A stretch of DNA of 14,107 nt from CAIWTU01 sp035686205 (GCA_035686205.1 DASRZQ010000163.1:1-14107), one strand, 5' to 3'. Positions 1 to 6,936 are shown, counted from the stretch's first letter. Notes: a model not told the origin generated them from the letters alone. Numbers and translations: made by a program.

Positions 1-53
1 TTTTCCGGTTTGTTCCAGACAGGAACAATGATATCTGCCGCAAAAAGCTTCAT
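1..53 (-). CDS. Start of a gene, possibly an amidohydrolase (partial)
   Basis: Reading leftward from an ATG at 53 gives an open frame to the window edge whose first 17 residues are MKLFAADIIVPVWNKPE. The pattern of an alanine-aspartate pair, hydrophobic residues, then P-V and a proline resembles the N-terminal strand of metal-dependent amidohydrolases (cytosine or S-adenosylhomocysteine deaminase type), in which a G-A-V segment would follow. That is inference from 17 residues only. No clear Shine-Dalgarno sequence precedes the ATG, which weakens the call. It lies downstream of mreB on the same strand, 191 bp away, so co-transcription is possible. The remainder lies outside the window. Confidence 0.35.
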   Translation of the reverse strand, partial: MKLFAADIIVPVWNKPE

Positions 54-244
54 ATCAAATCATGGGGAAAACGTCCGTAGCCTTTTGCAGTGGAGCCAAT
101 GTTCCTGGGCCGCATAAATCTGGCGGGCTTTTTCACGTCAAGGGGAGTAGATTGGAAAAAAATATAATGATTCTGCTGCAAAATGATCACGTTGCTTTAT
201 CTTGCAAATTACGGGCGGAAAAGTCTTTTGTCCTGCGCCCTTAA
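54..244. other. Spacer between mreB and the left-edge gene
   Basis: No convincing gene is seen here. The only open frame (plus strand from 62) lacks a ribosome-binding site and any recognisable protein character. A weak hairpin just after the mreB stop is listed separately. No riboswitch core that I know is recognisable. Confidence 0.4.
213..240 (-). terminator. Possible weak hairpin after mreB
   Basis: Five bases past the mreB stop on the minus strand, GGGCG (240-236) can pair with CGCCC (217-213), enclosing partially complementary A/G and T/C runs. No proper U-tract follows, only TAATTT a few bases on, so it may be a weak terminator or an mRNA 3'-end stabiliser. Confidence 0.3.
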
Positions 245-1288
245 TTAGGATGTTATAGCCACCCGGCGGAGGAGATTGAGCTCATCCAGAACCTTGCCGG
301 AACCGAGAACGACGCAGGAAAGCGGGTCTTCGGCAATCACCACCGGCAGCCCGGTCTCCTCGCGAAGGAGCAGGTCCAGGTTGCGCAGCAGCGCCCCGCC
401 TCCCGCGAGCACTATTCCCTTGTCCACGATATCCGCGGCCAGTTCGGGCGGCGTTCTTTCCAGGCATATCCGGACAGCCTCGACGATGGCGTTGACGGGC
501 TCGGAAAGCGCCTCGCGGATCTCGTTCGAGTCGATTTCGGTCGTCTTCGGGATGCCGGAGACCAGGTCGCGTCCCTTCACTTCCATGGTTCGCACCGTCT
601 CATCCGGATATGCCTCGCCTATCTCGATCTTTATCAGCTCGGCGGTCCGCTCGCCGATAAGAAGATTGTACTTGCGCTTTATGTACTGCACGACCGCTTC
701 ATCCATCTTGTCGCCGCCCACCCGGACCGATTTGGTATAGACGATCCCGGCCAGGGAAATTACCGCCACCTCGGTAGTCCCGCCGCCGATATCGACAATC
801 ATGTTCCCGCCGGCCTCCACGATGGGAAGCCCGGCCCCGATGGCCGCCGCCATCGGCTCCTCGATCAGATAGACCTCCCTGGCGCCCGCGGACTCCGCGG
901 ATTCACGCACGGCCCTTTTTTCCACCTGGGTTATTCCCGACGGGACGCAGATCACGATGCGCGGCCTCACCAGCGTTTTCCGGTTGTGCACCTTGTGGAT
1001 GAAATAGCGGAGCATCTCTTCGGTAATGTCGAAATCGGCGATCACGCCGTCTTTCATGGGGCGGATGGCGGTAATGCTTCCCGGCGTCCTGCCGAGCATC
1101 TTCTTCGCCTCCATGCCAACGGCAAGGACCTTCTGCTGTCCGCCGTACATTTTCTGCACGGCGACCACCGACGGTTCGCTGACAACAATTCCTTTTCCTT
1201 TAAGATAAACAAGGGTATTTGCCGTTCCCAGGTCAATCGCCAGGTCACTTGAAAACATACCGAATATATAATCGAATACCTTAAGCAT
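245..1288 (-). CDS. mreB: Rod shape-determining protein MreB
   Basis: Actin-like ATPase that polymerises under the inner membrane and guides the elongation machinery that inserts peptidoglycan in rod-shaped cells. The 347-residue length is the usual MreB length. The N-terminus carries the phosphate-1 motif DLGTANTLVY, then SEPSVVAV. The middle has the phosphate-2 motif VDIGGGTTEVAVIS, and near the C-terminus comes the adenosine-binding motif VLAGGGALLRNLD. I chose the ATG at 1288 because an AGGAG lies seven bases upstream; a TTG five codons earlier is in frame but would overlap that site. mreC and mreD are not next to it: the gene downstream is something else. It is divergent from the PpiD-like gene, with 382 bp between the start codons. 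Confidence 0.96.
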   Translation of the reverse strand: MLKVFDYIFGMFSSDLAIDLGTANTLVYLKGKGIVVSEPSVVAVQKMYGGQQKVLAVGMEAKKMLGRTPGSITAIRPMKDGVIADFDITEEMLRYFIHKVHNRKTLVRPRIVICVPSGITQVEKRAVRESAESAGAREVYLIEEPMAAAIGAGLPIVEAGGNMIVDIGGGTTEVAVISLAGIVYTKSVRVGGDKMDEAVVQYIKRKYNLLIGERTAELIKIEIGEAYPDETVRTMEVKGRDLVSGIPKTTEIDSNEIREALSEPVNAIVEAVRICLERTPPELAADIVDKGIVLAGGGALLRNLDLLLREETGLPVVIAEDPLSCVVLGSGKVLDELNLLRRVAITS

Positions 1289-1670
1289 ATCCGCTCCTGT
1301 CAACTATTGTATTTGATCGAAAAATCCCCGACACAGGCGTGACTTATCGATAATTTTCAACGAATCTTCCGGATAGTAGCAAAATACATTTCTTCTGGCA
1401 AGCGAGAAAAAGCCCGTAAAATTATCGACGGGAAACGGGACCCTGGCGAAACCAGCCGGACTCCGGGCAAAAACGGCATATCGTACGGCAAACATGGTAT
1501 ATGAAAAAAGATATATTACCGCTGTTTCCGGCAAGGAACCCGAGTGTTGACCTGACGTATCACGGCCAAAACACCCAATCTTCTGGTTGCTTTTGCCATT
1601 CGAATATATTAGTATTTTTAATTCTGTTTTAGGGCCTTCCAAATTTTTCTTATCAAGGAGAAATCTCGCG
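1289..1670. promoter_or_regulatory. Divergent control region of mreB and the PpiD-like gene
   Basis: 382 bp between two divergent start codons; both genes must be started from here. It is AT-richer near both ends. TACAAT on the minus strand (1311-1306) is a plausible -10 for mreB but has no matching -35 and would leave a very short leader. AT-rich sequence around 1600-1620 could hold the plus-strand promoter. I see no operator, RNA element or small gene. The 176-residue minus-strand frame crossing it runs into the PpiD-like gene and has no protein character. Confidence 0.4.
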
Positions 1671-3260
1671 ATGCTTGGAATAATGAGGAAATACAAGCAG
1701 TCAGTATTAATAAAGGGAGTATTCGGGATAATAGTCCTGTCATTCATCGGAACGATTTTTCTGGTGTGGGGCAAAGGCGGGAAAGGGATGGAAGGCTCGG
1801 ATTTTGCCGTCAAGATAAACCGGACCAAAATCACCTTCGACGAATTCCAGCGGAATTACAACCGGCTGCGGAACATGTACCAGCAGTTTTCGCAGCAGCC
1901 CCTGACACCCGAACTGGAAAAACAGCTGGGGCTGAAGAAACTGGCCATGGAGAACCTGATCAACGAAACCCTTATGCACAACGAGGCTGAACGCATGGGC
2001 ATAACGGTATCCAAGGATGAAGTAATCAACACCATCGCAGCCATTCCCGCCTTTCAGAAAGACGGCGCTTTCAATGCGCAGCTGTACCAGCAGCTGCTTC
2101 AGAGCAAAAGGATGATGCCGGAGGCATTTGAAAACGACGTCAAAGAGGAACTCCTGCTGAAAAAAGCCCGCCAGAAAATCACGGACCAGGTAAAGGTGAG
2201 CGACGCGGACGCGCTGCAGGTATACAAAAAACAGCATGACAAGGTCGACCTGCTTTTCGCCTCCTTCAGCCCGGCGGGAGTGAAATCCGAGGTGAAACTG
2301 ACTGACAGCGACCTGAACATGTATCTGCAGAACCACCAGGAGGTATTCCGGACACCGGTCAAGGTCAGCATTTCGTATGTTCTGGTCAGTCCGGAAAAGG
2401 TTTCCGGCGGCCTGAGCGTGACAAACGACGAAATGCTCAATTATTACCAGAAAAATATCGACAAATATCAGGAAAAGGGAAATATCCTTCCCTTTGAAGA
2501 GGTGAAAAACCGCGTCAGGGAAGACGCCCTGAATTTCAAGGCAGCAAAGCTCGCTTACGAAAAGGCCGCGGAAGCCCTGAACAAAAACCTGAAATCCGCG
2601 GATCTCAACGGTGCGGCCCGCATGCTGGGAACGAAAATAGAAAAGACCCCTCTTTTCGACGCACAAAATCCACCTGCAAGCATCGCCGGAGAGAATGACC
2701 TGATCCTCAAGGCATTCAGCCTCAAGCCGAACGAAATCGGCGGGCCGGTAGAGACGGGAAAAGGCGTTTACCTTTTTACGATGAACGAAAAGAAACCCGC
2801 CGCCGTGCCTCCTCTCGCCCAGATCCGGTCAAGGGTCGAAAAAATGGCCGCCGACGAAAAGGCACTGAGCCTTGCCTACAAAAAGGCCGCGGACACGCTT
2901 GCCCTCATGGCAAGCGGGAAAACACCGTCCGGACTCCGGGATACCGGGCTGTTCTCCTGGTCACAGACCGGTGAAATCAGCGGAATCGGCAAATCTCCGG
3001 AAATCATGGACGCGGCATTCTCGCTGTCAAGAACGGCTCCCGTGCCAAAAGTGCCGTTCAAGTCGGGTGATAGCTGGTACGCCATAAAACTGAAAAACAG
3101 GATCGACGCCGACACGGCCGAATTCCAGAAAACGAAAGAGCAGATCAAGCAGACCCTGCTCCCGGCAAAGCGGGAGGAAGCCCTGACAAACTGGTTGAAA
3201 GACCTGAGGAACAAGGCGAAAATAGAGATAAACCCGATGCTTCTGGCGGATAATCAGTAA
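1671..3260 (+). CDS. Membrane-anchored SurA/PpiD-like periplasmic foldase
   Basis: Probable inner-membrane chaperone of the PpiD/SurA family, which holds newly secreted proteins in the periplasm. The 529-residue product starts with a short basic segment, one hydrophobic anchor (about residues 12-33, VLIKGVFGIIVLSFIGTIFL), then a SurA-type N-domain rich in charged helices. Its characteristic pattern includes VKINRTKITFDEFQRNY, AMENLINETLM and a helix with VSKDEV (about residues 45-190). Two segments resemble the C-terminal half of a parvulin domain: AFSLKPNEIGGPVETGKGVY and, later, AAFSLSRTAPVPKVPFKSG. The canonical parvulin core (SHIL...GGDLGW-type motifs) is not seen, so isomerase activity is doubtful. 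The start is ATG 1671 with AAGGAG ten bases upstream; the longer frame from 1587 has no such site. purC follows on the same strand after a heptad-repeat spacer. Confidence 0.85.
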   Translation: MLGIMRKYKQSVLIKGVFGIIVLSFIGTIFLVWGKGGKGMEGSDFAVKINRTKITFDEFQRNYNRLRNMYQQFSQQPLTPELEKQLGLKKLAMENLINETLMHNEAERMGITVSKDEVINTIAAIPAFQKDGAFNAQLYQQLLQSKRMMPEAFENDVKEELLLKKARQKITDQVKVSDADALQVYKKQHDKVDLLFASFSPAGVKSEVKLTDSDLNMYLQNHQEVFRTPVKVSISYVLVSPEKVSGGLSVTNDEMLNYYQKNIDKYQEKGNILPFEEVKNRVREDALNFKAAKLAYEKAAEALNKNLKSADLNGAARMLGTKIEKTPLFDAQNPPASIAGENDLILKAFSLKPNEIGGPVETGKGVYLFTMNEKKPAAVPPLAQIRSRVEKMAADEKALSLAYKKAADTLALMASGKTPSGLRDTGLFSWSQTGEISGIGKSPEIMDAAFSLSRTAPVPKVPFKSGDSWYAIKLKNRIDADTAEFQKTKEQIKQTLLPAKREEALTNWLKDLRNKAKIEINPMLLADNQ

Positions 3261-3261
3261 C

Positions 3262-3372
3262 GTTTTAGGTTTTAAGTCTTAAGTGTTAAGTTGGGAATAT
3301 TGACAGATAAAACGTATTCGATGGCAAGTTTTGCCTGGGTTTACCTGACACATAACACATAAAACCTGAAAC
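3262..3372. repeat. Heptad-repeat inverted pair A (ppiD-like/purC spacer)
   Basis: Directly after the foldase gene stop, a left arm (3262-3289) consists of four 7-bp words, GTTTTAG, GTTTTAA, GTCTTAA, GTGTTAA. The right arm (3345-3372), read on the minus strand, is GTTTCAG, GTTTTAT, GTGTTAT, GTGTCAG. The arms agree at 22 of 28 positions and enclose a 55-base loop. It could act as a terminator or mRNA stabiliser between the foldase gene and purC, but there is no U-tract. The same design with other words recurs at 5620 and 9628. Confidence 0.7.
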
Positions 3373-3397
3373 ATTTAATAAACAGGAGAAAAAATAA

Positions 3398-4282
3398 GTG
3401 ACACAACTCGTTTTGAATACGGATTTCCCCGACCTGAAGCTCGCGGGACGGGGCAAGGTCCGTGACATTTACGATCTCGGAGAGTCGCTGCTTATCGTCA
3501 CCACCGATCGCATCTCAGCCTTCGATGTCATCATGAACGAAGGCATTCCCGGCAAGGGATACGTTCTCACCCGGATTTCGGCTTTCTGGTTCAGGCAGAT
3601 GGAAGATATTATTCCCAATCACATCATCTCCACCGAAGTGGCCGACTTCCCCGCGGAATGCGGGAAATACGCCGAAATCCTCCGGGGCCGTTCAATGCTG
3701 GTGAAAAAAGCGAAGCCGCTGCCTGCCGAATGCATAGTCCGCGGCTATCTGGCGGGTTCAGGCTGGAAGGAATACCAGGCGACCGGCTCCGTTTGCGGCA
3801 TTGCCCTGCCGCCGGGACTGCGCGAATCGGACCGGCTGCCCGAGCCAATTTTCACCCCTTCGACCAAGGCGGAAATCGGGGACCACGACGAAAACATACC
3901 GTTCGAAAGGATGGTGGAGCTCTGCGGCGGGGAACTGGCGGAAAAGGCCAGACAGGCAACCGTTCAGATATACCTGAGGGCCCGCGATATCGCGGACGGA
4001 AAAGGGATCATAATAGCCGATACGAAATTCGAATTCGGAGTTTACGATAACGGTCTGATAATCATCGACGAATGCCTGACGCCTGATTCAAGCCGGTTCT
4101 GGCCCAAGGATTCATACCGGCCCGGCGGGCCGCAGCCGAGTTTCGACAAGCAGTTCCTGCGCGACTATCTGGAAACGCTCGACTGGAACAAAAAAGCGCC
4201 GGCGCCCGTTCTGCCCGAAGAAATAATCCGCAGAACGGCGGAGAAATACCGCGAGGCGCTTGAGAAACTGACCGGCAGGTAA
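3398..4282 (+). CDS. purC: Phosphoribosylaminoimidazole-succinocarboxamide synthase (SAICAR synthetase)
   Basis: Cytosolic ATP-dependent enzyme of purine synthesis that joins CAIR and aspartate to make SAICAR. The 294-residue length fits the longer bacterial/yeast-like PurC form. Visible motifs in order are GRGKVRDIYDLG near the N-terminus (nucleotide-binding strand), TTDRISAFDVIM, ECIVRGYLAGSGWKEY in the middle, the signature TPSTKAEIGDHDENI, and IIDECLTPDSSRFW toward the C-terminus. The start is GTG at 3398, with CAGGAGA about nine bases upstream; no in-frame ATG nearby would keep the conserved N-terminus. The spacer before it holds heptad repeat pair A, so purC may depend on read-through or on a promoter not identified here. 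Its 3' neighbour is convergent. Confidence 0.96.
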   Translation: MTQLVLNTDFPDLKLAGRGKVRDIYDLGESLLIVTTDRISAFDVIMNEGIPGKGYVLTRISAFWFRQMEDIIPNHIISTEVADFPAECGKYAEILRGRSMLVKKAKPLPAECIVRGYLAGSGWKEYQATGSVCGIALPPGLRESDRLPEPIFTPSTKAEIGDHDENIPFERMVELCGGELAEKARQATVQIYLRARDIADGKGIIIADTKFEFGVYDNGLIIIDECLTPDSSRFWPKDSYRPGGPQPSFDKQFLRDYLETLDWNKKAPAPVLPEEIIRRTAEKYREALEKLTGR

Positions 4283-4289
4283 AGAACCA

Positions 4290-4346
4290 GGCACAGGCAC
4301 AAGGCACAAGGCACAGAGAAAAAGCAAAAGGAGAAAGGCAAAAGGG
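4290..4346. repeat. One-armed heptad array D after purC
   Basis: Purine-rich degenerate array of period 7 on the plus strand: ACAAGGC twice, then ACAGAGA, AAAAGCA, AAAGGAG, AAAGGCA, AAAGGGA. It lies between the convergent stops of purC and the gene at 4379. Unlike the other three sites no facing second arm is seen. A short GC hairpin follows it. Confidence 0.55.
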
Positions 4347-4349
4347 AGT

Positions 4350-4370
4350 GGCAGCCTGCGGCCGGCTGCC
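4350..4370. terminator. GC hairpin between convergent genes
   Basis: GGCAGCC (4350-4356) and GGCTGCC (4364-4370) form a perfect 7-bp stem with a 7-base loop. It sits between purC (ends 4282, plus) and the minus-strand gene ending at 4379, where a bidirectional stop is expected. Neither side has a U-tract, so this is a possible factor-assisted stop only. Confidence 0.35.
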
Positions 4371-4378
4371 CGCTGTCA

Positions 4379-4825
4379 CTACCGTGAAAGGCTTCTGATA
4401 TAGCCTTTCGGGTATTTTTCCCTTGCCTTTTCGACGATTGCCTTCATTTGGGCGGCTCCAACCCTGATTTCCGATTTGCATGTGGGGCAACGGAATTTGC
4501 AGATAGTCCTTATCCTTGCGATGCTTTCCCTGATCTGGCCGCCGCAGCCGCAGTCCAGGGTCACGATGACCGGATCGAGGGACGGGCTGATCGGACCAAT
4601 AGTCTGTATGTCGGCAAGGGTCCGCCATTCGTCGAGGCATTTCGGCGGGGTTGCTGTATCATTTCCGTCCCAGGGACCGTGACCGGTCCTGCGGTCGAAT
4701 ACCAGCCTCGCGACGGTTTCAGCCTCCTTTTGCCAGGTCAGAAAATCCTCGTCGATAAACAGTCCGTATCCTTCTCGCAGATAGCGGATGCAGAAAGTAC
4801 CGTTCCCGGTTTCGAAAAACCACAT
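4379..4825 (-). CDS. Small protein of unknown function with zinc-ribbon-like cysteines
   Basis: A 148-residue soluble protein I do not recognise. The N-terminal half is rich in aromatic and charged residues (MWFFETGNGTFCIRYL, then a stretch with DEWRTLADI). The C-terminal half has cysteines as LDCGCGG (92, 94), then CKFRCPTCKSEI (109, 113, 116), a spacing that fits a zinc ribbon or rubredoxin-like knuckle. No signal peptide or membrane segment is present. The start is ATG 4825 with CCGGAGG about eight bases upstream, a strong ribosome-binding site that supports a real gene. It is divergent from another zinc-ribbon protein at 5041 and convergent with purC. A good sigma-70-type promoter lies at 4941-4913. 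Confidence 0.75.
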   Translation of the reverse strand: MWFFETGNGTFCIRYLREGYGLFIDEDFLTWQKEAETVARLVFDRRTGHGPWDGNDTATPPKCLDEWRTLADIQTIGPISPSLDPVIVTLDCGCGGQIRESIARIRTICKFRCPTCKSEIRVGAAQMKAIVEKAREKYPKGYIRSLSR

Positions 4826-4868
4826 ATTTGAAGCCTCCGGACAAAATGTTATTAGCGAAATTCACAAT

Positions 4869-4887
4869 CGTCGGATAACGACCGACG
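4869..4887. promoter_or_regulatory. Inverted repeat in the divergent control region, possible operator
   Basis: CGTCGG (4869-4874) and CCGACG (4882-4887) form a perfect 6-bp inverted repeat with a 7-base spacer. It lies between the predicted transcription start and the ATG of the minus-strand gene, and upstream of the plus-strand gene. Its place suggests an operator acting on one or both genes, or a leader hairpin. No regulator gene is adjacent, so the binding protein is unknown. Confidence 0.35.
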
Positions 4888-4912
4888 GATTCTACTCCGC
4901 GAACCAGCCGGA

Positions 4913-4941
4913 AAGATACACTCCATTCCGTCACGTGTCAA
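4913..4941 (-). promoter_or_regulatory. Sigma-70-type promoter of the 4379-4825 gene
   Basis: On the minus strand TTGACA (4941-4936, perfect -35) is followed after 17 bp by TATCTT (4918-4913, four of six matches to the -10). Transcription would start near 4906 and give a leader of about 80 bases containing the CGTCGG inverted repeat. Confidence 0.55.
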
Positions 4942-5040
4942 CATCCGCGATGACCGGACACGGCCGGAACGGCAAAACGCACCGCAAGCGTGCATAGGCT
5001 TCCTGAAAATCAACACGAGCAGAATAAAGGAGAAATAAAA

Positions 5041-5604
5041 ATGACCATTTTTTACGAGGGATGGCAGGAAAAGGAATACTCCTGCGGGATTTGCGACTGG
5101 AAAGGAAACGGCGGAGAAAGCAGCCGGGGACTTTTCTACCGCAAGATGTACCTGGAGCTCTTTTGTCCCGGGTGCAATTCATTTCTCGACCTGATCATAT
5201 TTCCGGAGTCCGCCGGTTGCGACGCAATGTCGGAGACCCTCGCCGAGGAGCAGAAACAGGCCCTGCTGGAGCAGGAAGAGCAGATGCGGCAATATCGGGA
5301 ACGCTGCCTGAAGGCTCCCGATCAGCTTCCCGAGCTGACCGATGAGGAGTTCGTCCTTCTCTGGGACCAGGTTGAAGGGGATACGCAGATAAGAAATGGG
5401 GATCTGGTTATCTGGAGCGAACCGGTTGCCTATGAGGGATTCGAACGGTACGAACGGATCGCCCTGATCCTGAAGGAGAAATACGGAGCCCGCGTCAGGG
5501 ACCTGCAGCCCACGGACCGGAGCATGCTTTTCCTTCACGGCGATTTCGCTTCCTCACTGGACTTCGTGGCAAAAGTACGGAAAGAGCTGTTCGGGGTGGA
5601 ATAA
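5041..5604 (+). CDS. Protein of unknown function with N-terminal CxxC...CxxC zinc ribbon
   Basis: A 187-residue soluble protein I do not recognise. The N-terminus has a zinc-ribbon pattern, YSCGICDW (cysteines 15 and 18) and LFCPGCNSFL (42 and 45). Next is a glutamate/glutamine-rich helix about 65-92 (ETLAEEQKQALLEQEEQMRQ) that looks like a coiled coil. The C-terminal region is predicted alpha/beta, with WDQVEGD, GDLVIWSEP and LKEKYGARVRDLQPTDRS. There is no signal peptide. The start is ATG 5041 with AAGGAG eight bases upstream; the longer frame from 4990 has no such site. It is divergent from another small zinc-ribbon gene, suggesting shared control. The stop is followed closely by heptad-repeat pair B, which separates it from the convergent glycosyltransferase gene. 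Confidence 0.75.
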   Translation: MTIFYEGWQEKEYSCGICDWKGNGGESSRGLFYRKMYLELFCPGCNSFLDLIIFPESAGCDAMSETLAEEQKQALLEQEEQMRQYRERCLKAPDQLPELTDEEFVLLWDQVEGDTQIRNGDLVIWSEPVAYEGFERYERIALILKEKYGARVRDLQPTDRSMLFLHGDFASSLDFVAKVRKELFGVE

Positions 5605-5619
5605 AATCATCCGTGCGAC

Positions 5620-5686
5620 GTGAGATGTGAGAAGTCAGACGTAAGATGCGAGATACAGGTTTTACGTCTTGCTTCTTACATCTCCC
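5620..5686. repeat. Heptad-repeat inverted pair B (overlaps a gene end)
   Basis: The left arm (5620-5647) consists of GTGAGAT, GTGAGAA, GTCAGAC, GTAAGAT. The right arm (5659-5686), read on the minus strand, is GGGAGAT, GTAAGAA, GCAAGAC, GTAAAAC. The arms agree at 22 of 28 positions and enclose an 11-base loop. In plus-strand RNA four of the six differences would be G-U wobbles, leaving two true mismatches, so the hairpin is strongest in transcripts of the plus-strand gene. It lies between convergent genes, and the right arm carries the stop codon and last codons of the glycosyltransferase gene. It may serve as a bidirectional 3' end. Confidence 0.75.
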
Positions 5687-6711
5687 GTTTTACCAAGGAC
5701 CTTTTCGTAAAGGCTTATGTACGCGGCCGCTTCCCGCTCCGGGGGGAAGTTCTTCAACACGTAATCCCTTGCCTTCGCGCCCAGCCTTTCCCTCAGTTTC
5801 CCGTCTCCCATGAGTTGTTCCAGCTTCTCGATGAAATCGTACTCGCCCTGATACAGAAAACCTGTGACCCCGTCTTCTATAACCGACCTGTTGCCCTCGA
5901 TGTCAGACGCAAGGACGGCTTTTCCGCAGATCATGGCCTCCAGGACGGTATTGGCCATTCCTCCTTCGAAGGAAGATGTATTCAGTACGATATCGGCCTG
6001 GTTATAGAACCAGCCGATGGCTTTGTGCCCTGCCTCTCCGAAATAGTGGGCAAACGGATACCGCTCGATCTCGGCGAGAACCTCGGCGGCATATCCCCGG
6101 TGCAGTATCGGTCCGATCAGGACGAAATACAGCCCCGCCCGCTTCTCGTGGACCCTTGCCAGCAGAGGAAGGGGGAATGCCACGTTTTTCACCGGCCGGA
6201 TACCCGCCGGAAGGAGTATGACCTGTGCGTCCTTGGAAGGCCTGAATTCTTCATGGTGGGGATAATTGCTTCCGGGAAGCTCGACCCCCTGTGCGATTAT
6301 CGACATCCTGGCAGCGAGTTCGTGGGTGTCTTCAATCAACCGCGCCCCGATATTTTCATGAAACGCGACCAAGGCAGAGGCATCCTGCAGGGACGATAAG
6401 GTGTCTTCTCTTCTTGAGTCCTGCAACGCCTCGTATACATCCGTGCCGGTAAGCGTGATGATATATGGCTTGCCGAGGGCGGCGGCTATCAGGCGAGCGA
6501 TCCTCCCGCCGATAAATCCGTGAAATGCATGCACAATATCCGGCTTGAAGCTTTTTACTTTCTTGAGAACATCTTCAGCGGCAATGCTGTCGAGAGAAAA
6601 AACACCGACCTCGCAACCGCCTGTGACGAGATTCTTTTCAATCCGCCTGACGGTAACCGCGTTTCCCCTGGTAAAAGGGTAGTAGCAGGGAGTTATTAGG
6701 GCTATTTTCAT
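5662..6711 (-). CDS. Glycosyltransferase, GT4-like (GT-B fold)
   Basis: Probable cytosolic or membrane-associated retaining glycosyltransferase moving a sugar from a nucleotide donor; the acceptor is not predictable. The 349-residue product starts MKIALITPCYYPFTRGNAVT, the usual N-terminal Rossmann strand and glycine loop of GT4. DIVHAFHGFIGGRIARL follows, then the C-terminal domain from about 190 with LLPAGIRPVKNVAFPLPLL and DIVLNTSSFEGG. After that come NTVLEAM and ASDIEGNRSVIEDGVTGFL. The usual E-x7-E pair appears as E249-x8-E258, one residue longer. The start is ATG 6711 with GTGGAG eight bases upstream; a frame reaching 6879 adds 56 unlikely residues. The last eight codons and TAA are made from the right arm of heptad repeat B. 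No other polysaccharide gene lies nearby. Confidence 0.85.
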   Translation of the reverse strand: MKIALITPCYYPFTRGNAVTVRRIEKNLVTGGCEVGVFSLDSIAAEDVLKKVKSFKPDIVHAFHGFIGGRIARLIAAALGKPYIITLTGTDVYEALQDSRREDTLSSLQDASALVAFHENIGARLIEDTHELAARMSIIAQGVELPGSNYPHHEEFRPSKDAQVILLPAGIRPVKNVAFPLPLLARVHEKRAGLYFVLIGPILHRGYAAEVLAEIERYPFAHYFGEAGHKAIGWFYNQADIVLNTSSFEGGMANTVLEAMICGKAVLASDIEGNRSVIEDGVTGFLYQGEYDFIEKLEQLMGDGKLRERLGAKARDYVLKNFPPEREAAAYISLYEKVLGKTGDVRSKT

Positions 6712-6860
6712 GCGGTATGCTCCACAAAGAGGAATTTTGCCTCTGTCCGGTCGTATACAGATTACCAGCAAACGGGCATGACCGCAAGGATAAAGCCCTT
6801 GCCTGAAAAGGCCAATCATGCTATTTTTTCTTACCGTTTTTTTGGTTTTCCAGGTCTGTT

Positions 6861-6866
6861 TATAAT
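6861..6866 (+). promoter_or_regulatory. Likely -10 element for the MBL-fold gene
   Basis: A perfect TATAAT lies 70 bases upstream of the ATG at 6937 in the divergent spacer. The -35 position falls in a T-rich run without a good TTGACA match. Transcription would start near 6873. Confidence 0.4.
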
Positions 6867-6936
6867 GGTTTTCCGCCAATTAAACGGATTGCTTTCCGGT
6901 CCTTCAATTTCCGGTCATTTCTGAGAGCCAGTTCTT

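Noticed and set aside
11..27. TGTTCC-N5-GGAACA inverted repeat
   Set aside because: It lies within the probable coding start of the left-edge gene, so codon constraint and chance explain it as well as an operator does.
54..244. Riboswitch (for example c-di-GMP type) in the spacer after mreB
   Set aside because: No conserved aptamer core could be found on either strand.
1304..1834. 176-residue minus-strand frame upstream of mreB
   Set aside because: It overlaps the start of the foldase gene and has no recognisable protein features or start site.
1740..2666. 308-residue minus-strand frame opposite the foldase gene
   Set aside because: It is antisense to a clear coding gene, has no ribosome-binding site and its product is rich in Cys/Phe/His/Val as expected of a shadow frame.
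4062..4640. 192-residue minus-strand frame crossing purC, the spacer and the 148-residue gene
   Set aside because: It spans the ends of two real genes in another frame and reads through repeat D; low-complexity product.
5620..6399. 259-residue plus-strand frame opposite the glycosyltransferase
   Set aside because: The minus strand carries clear GT4 motifs over the same bases; this frame starts inside the heptad repeat.
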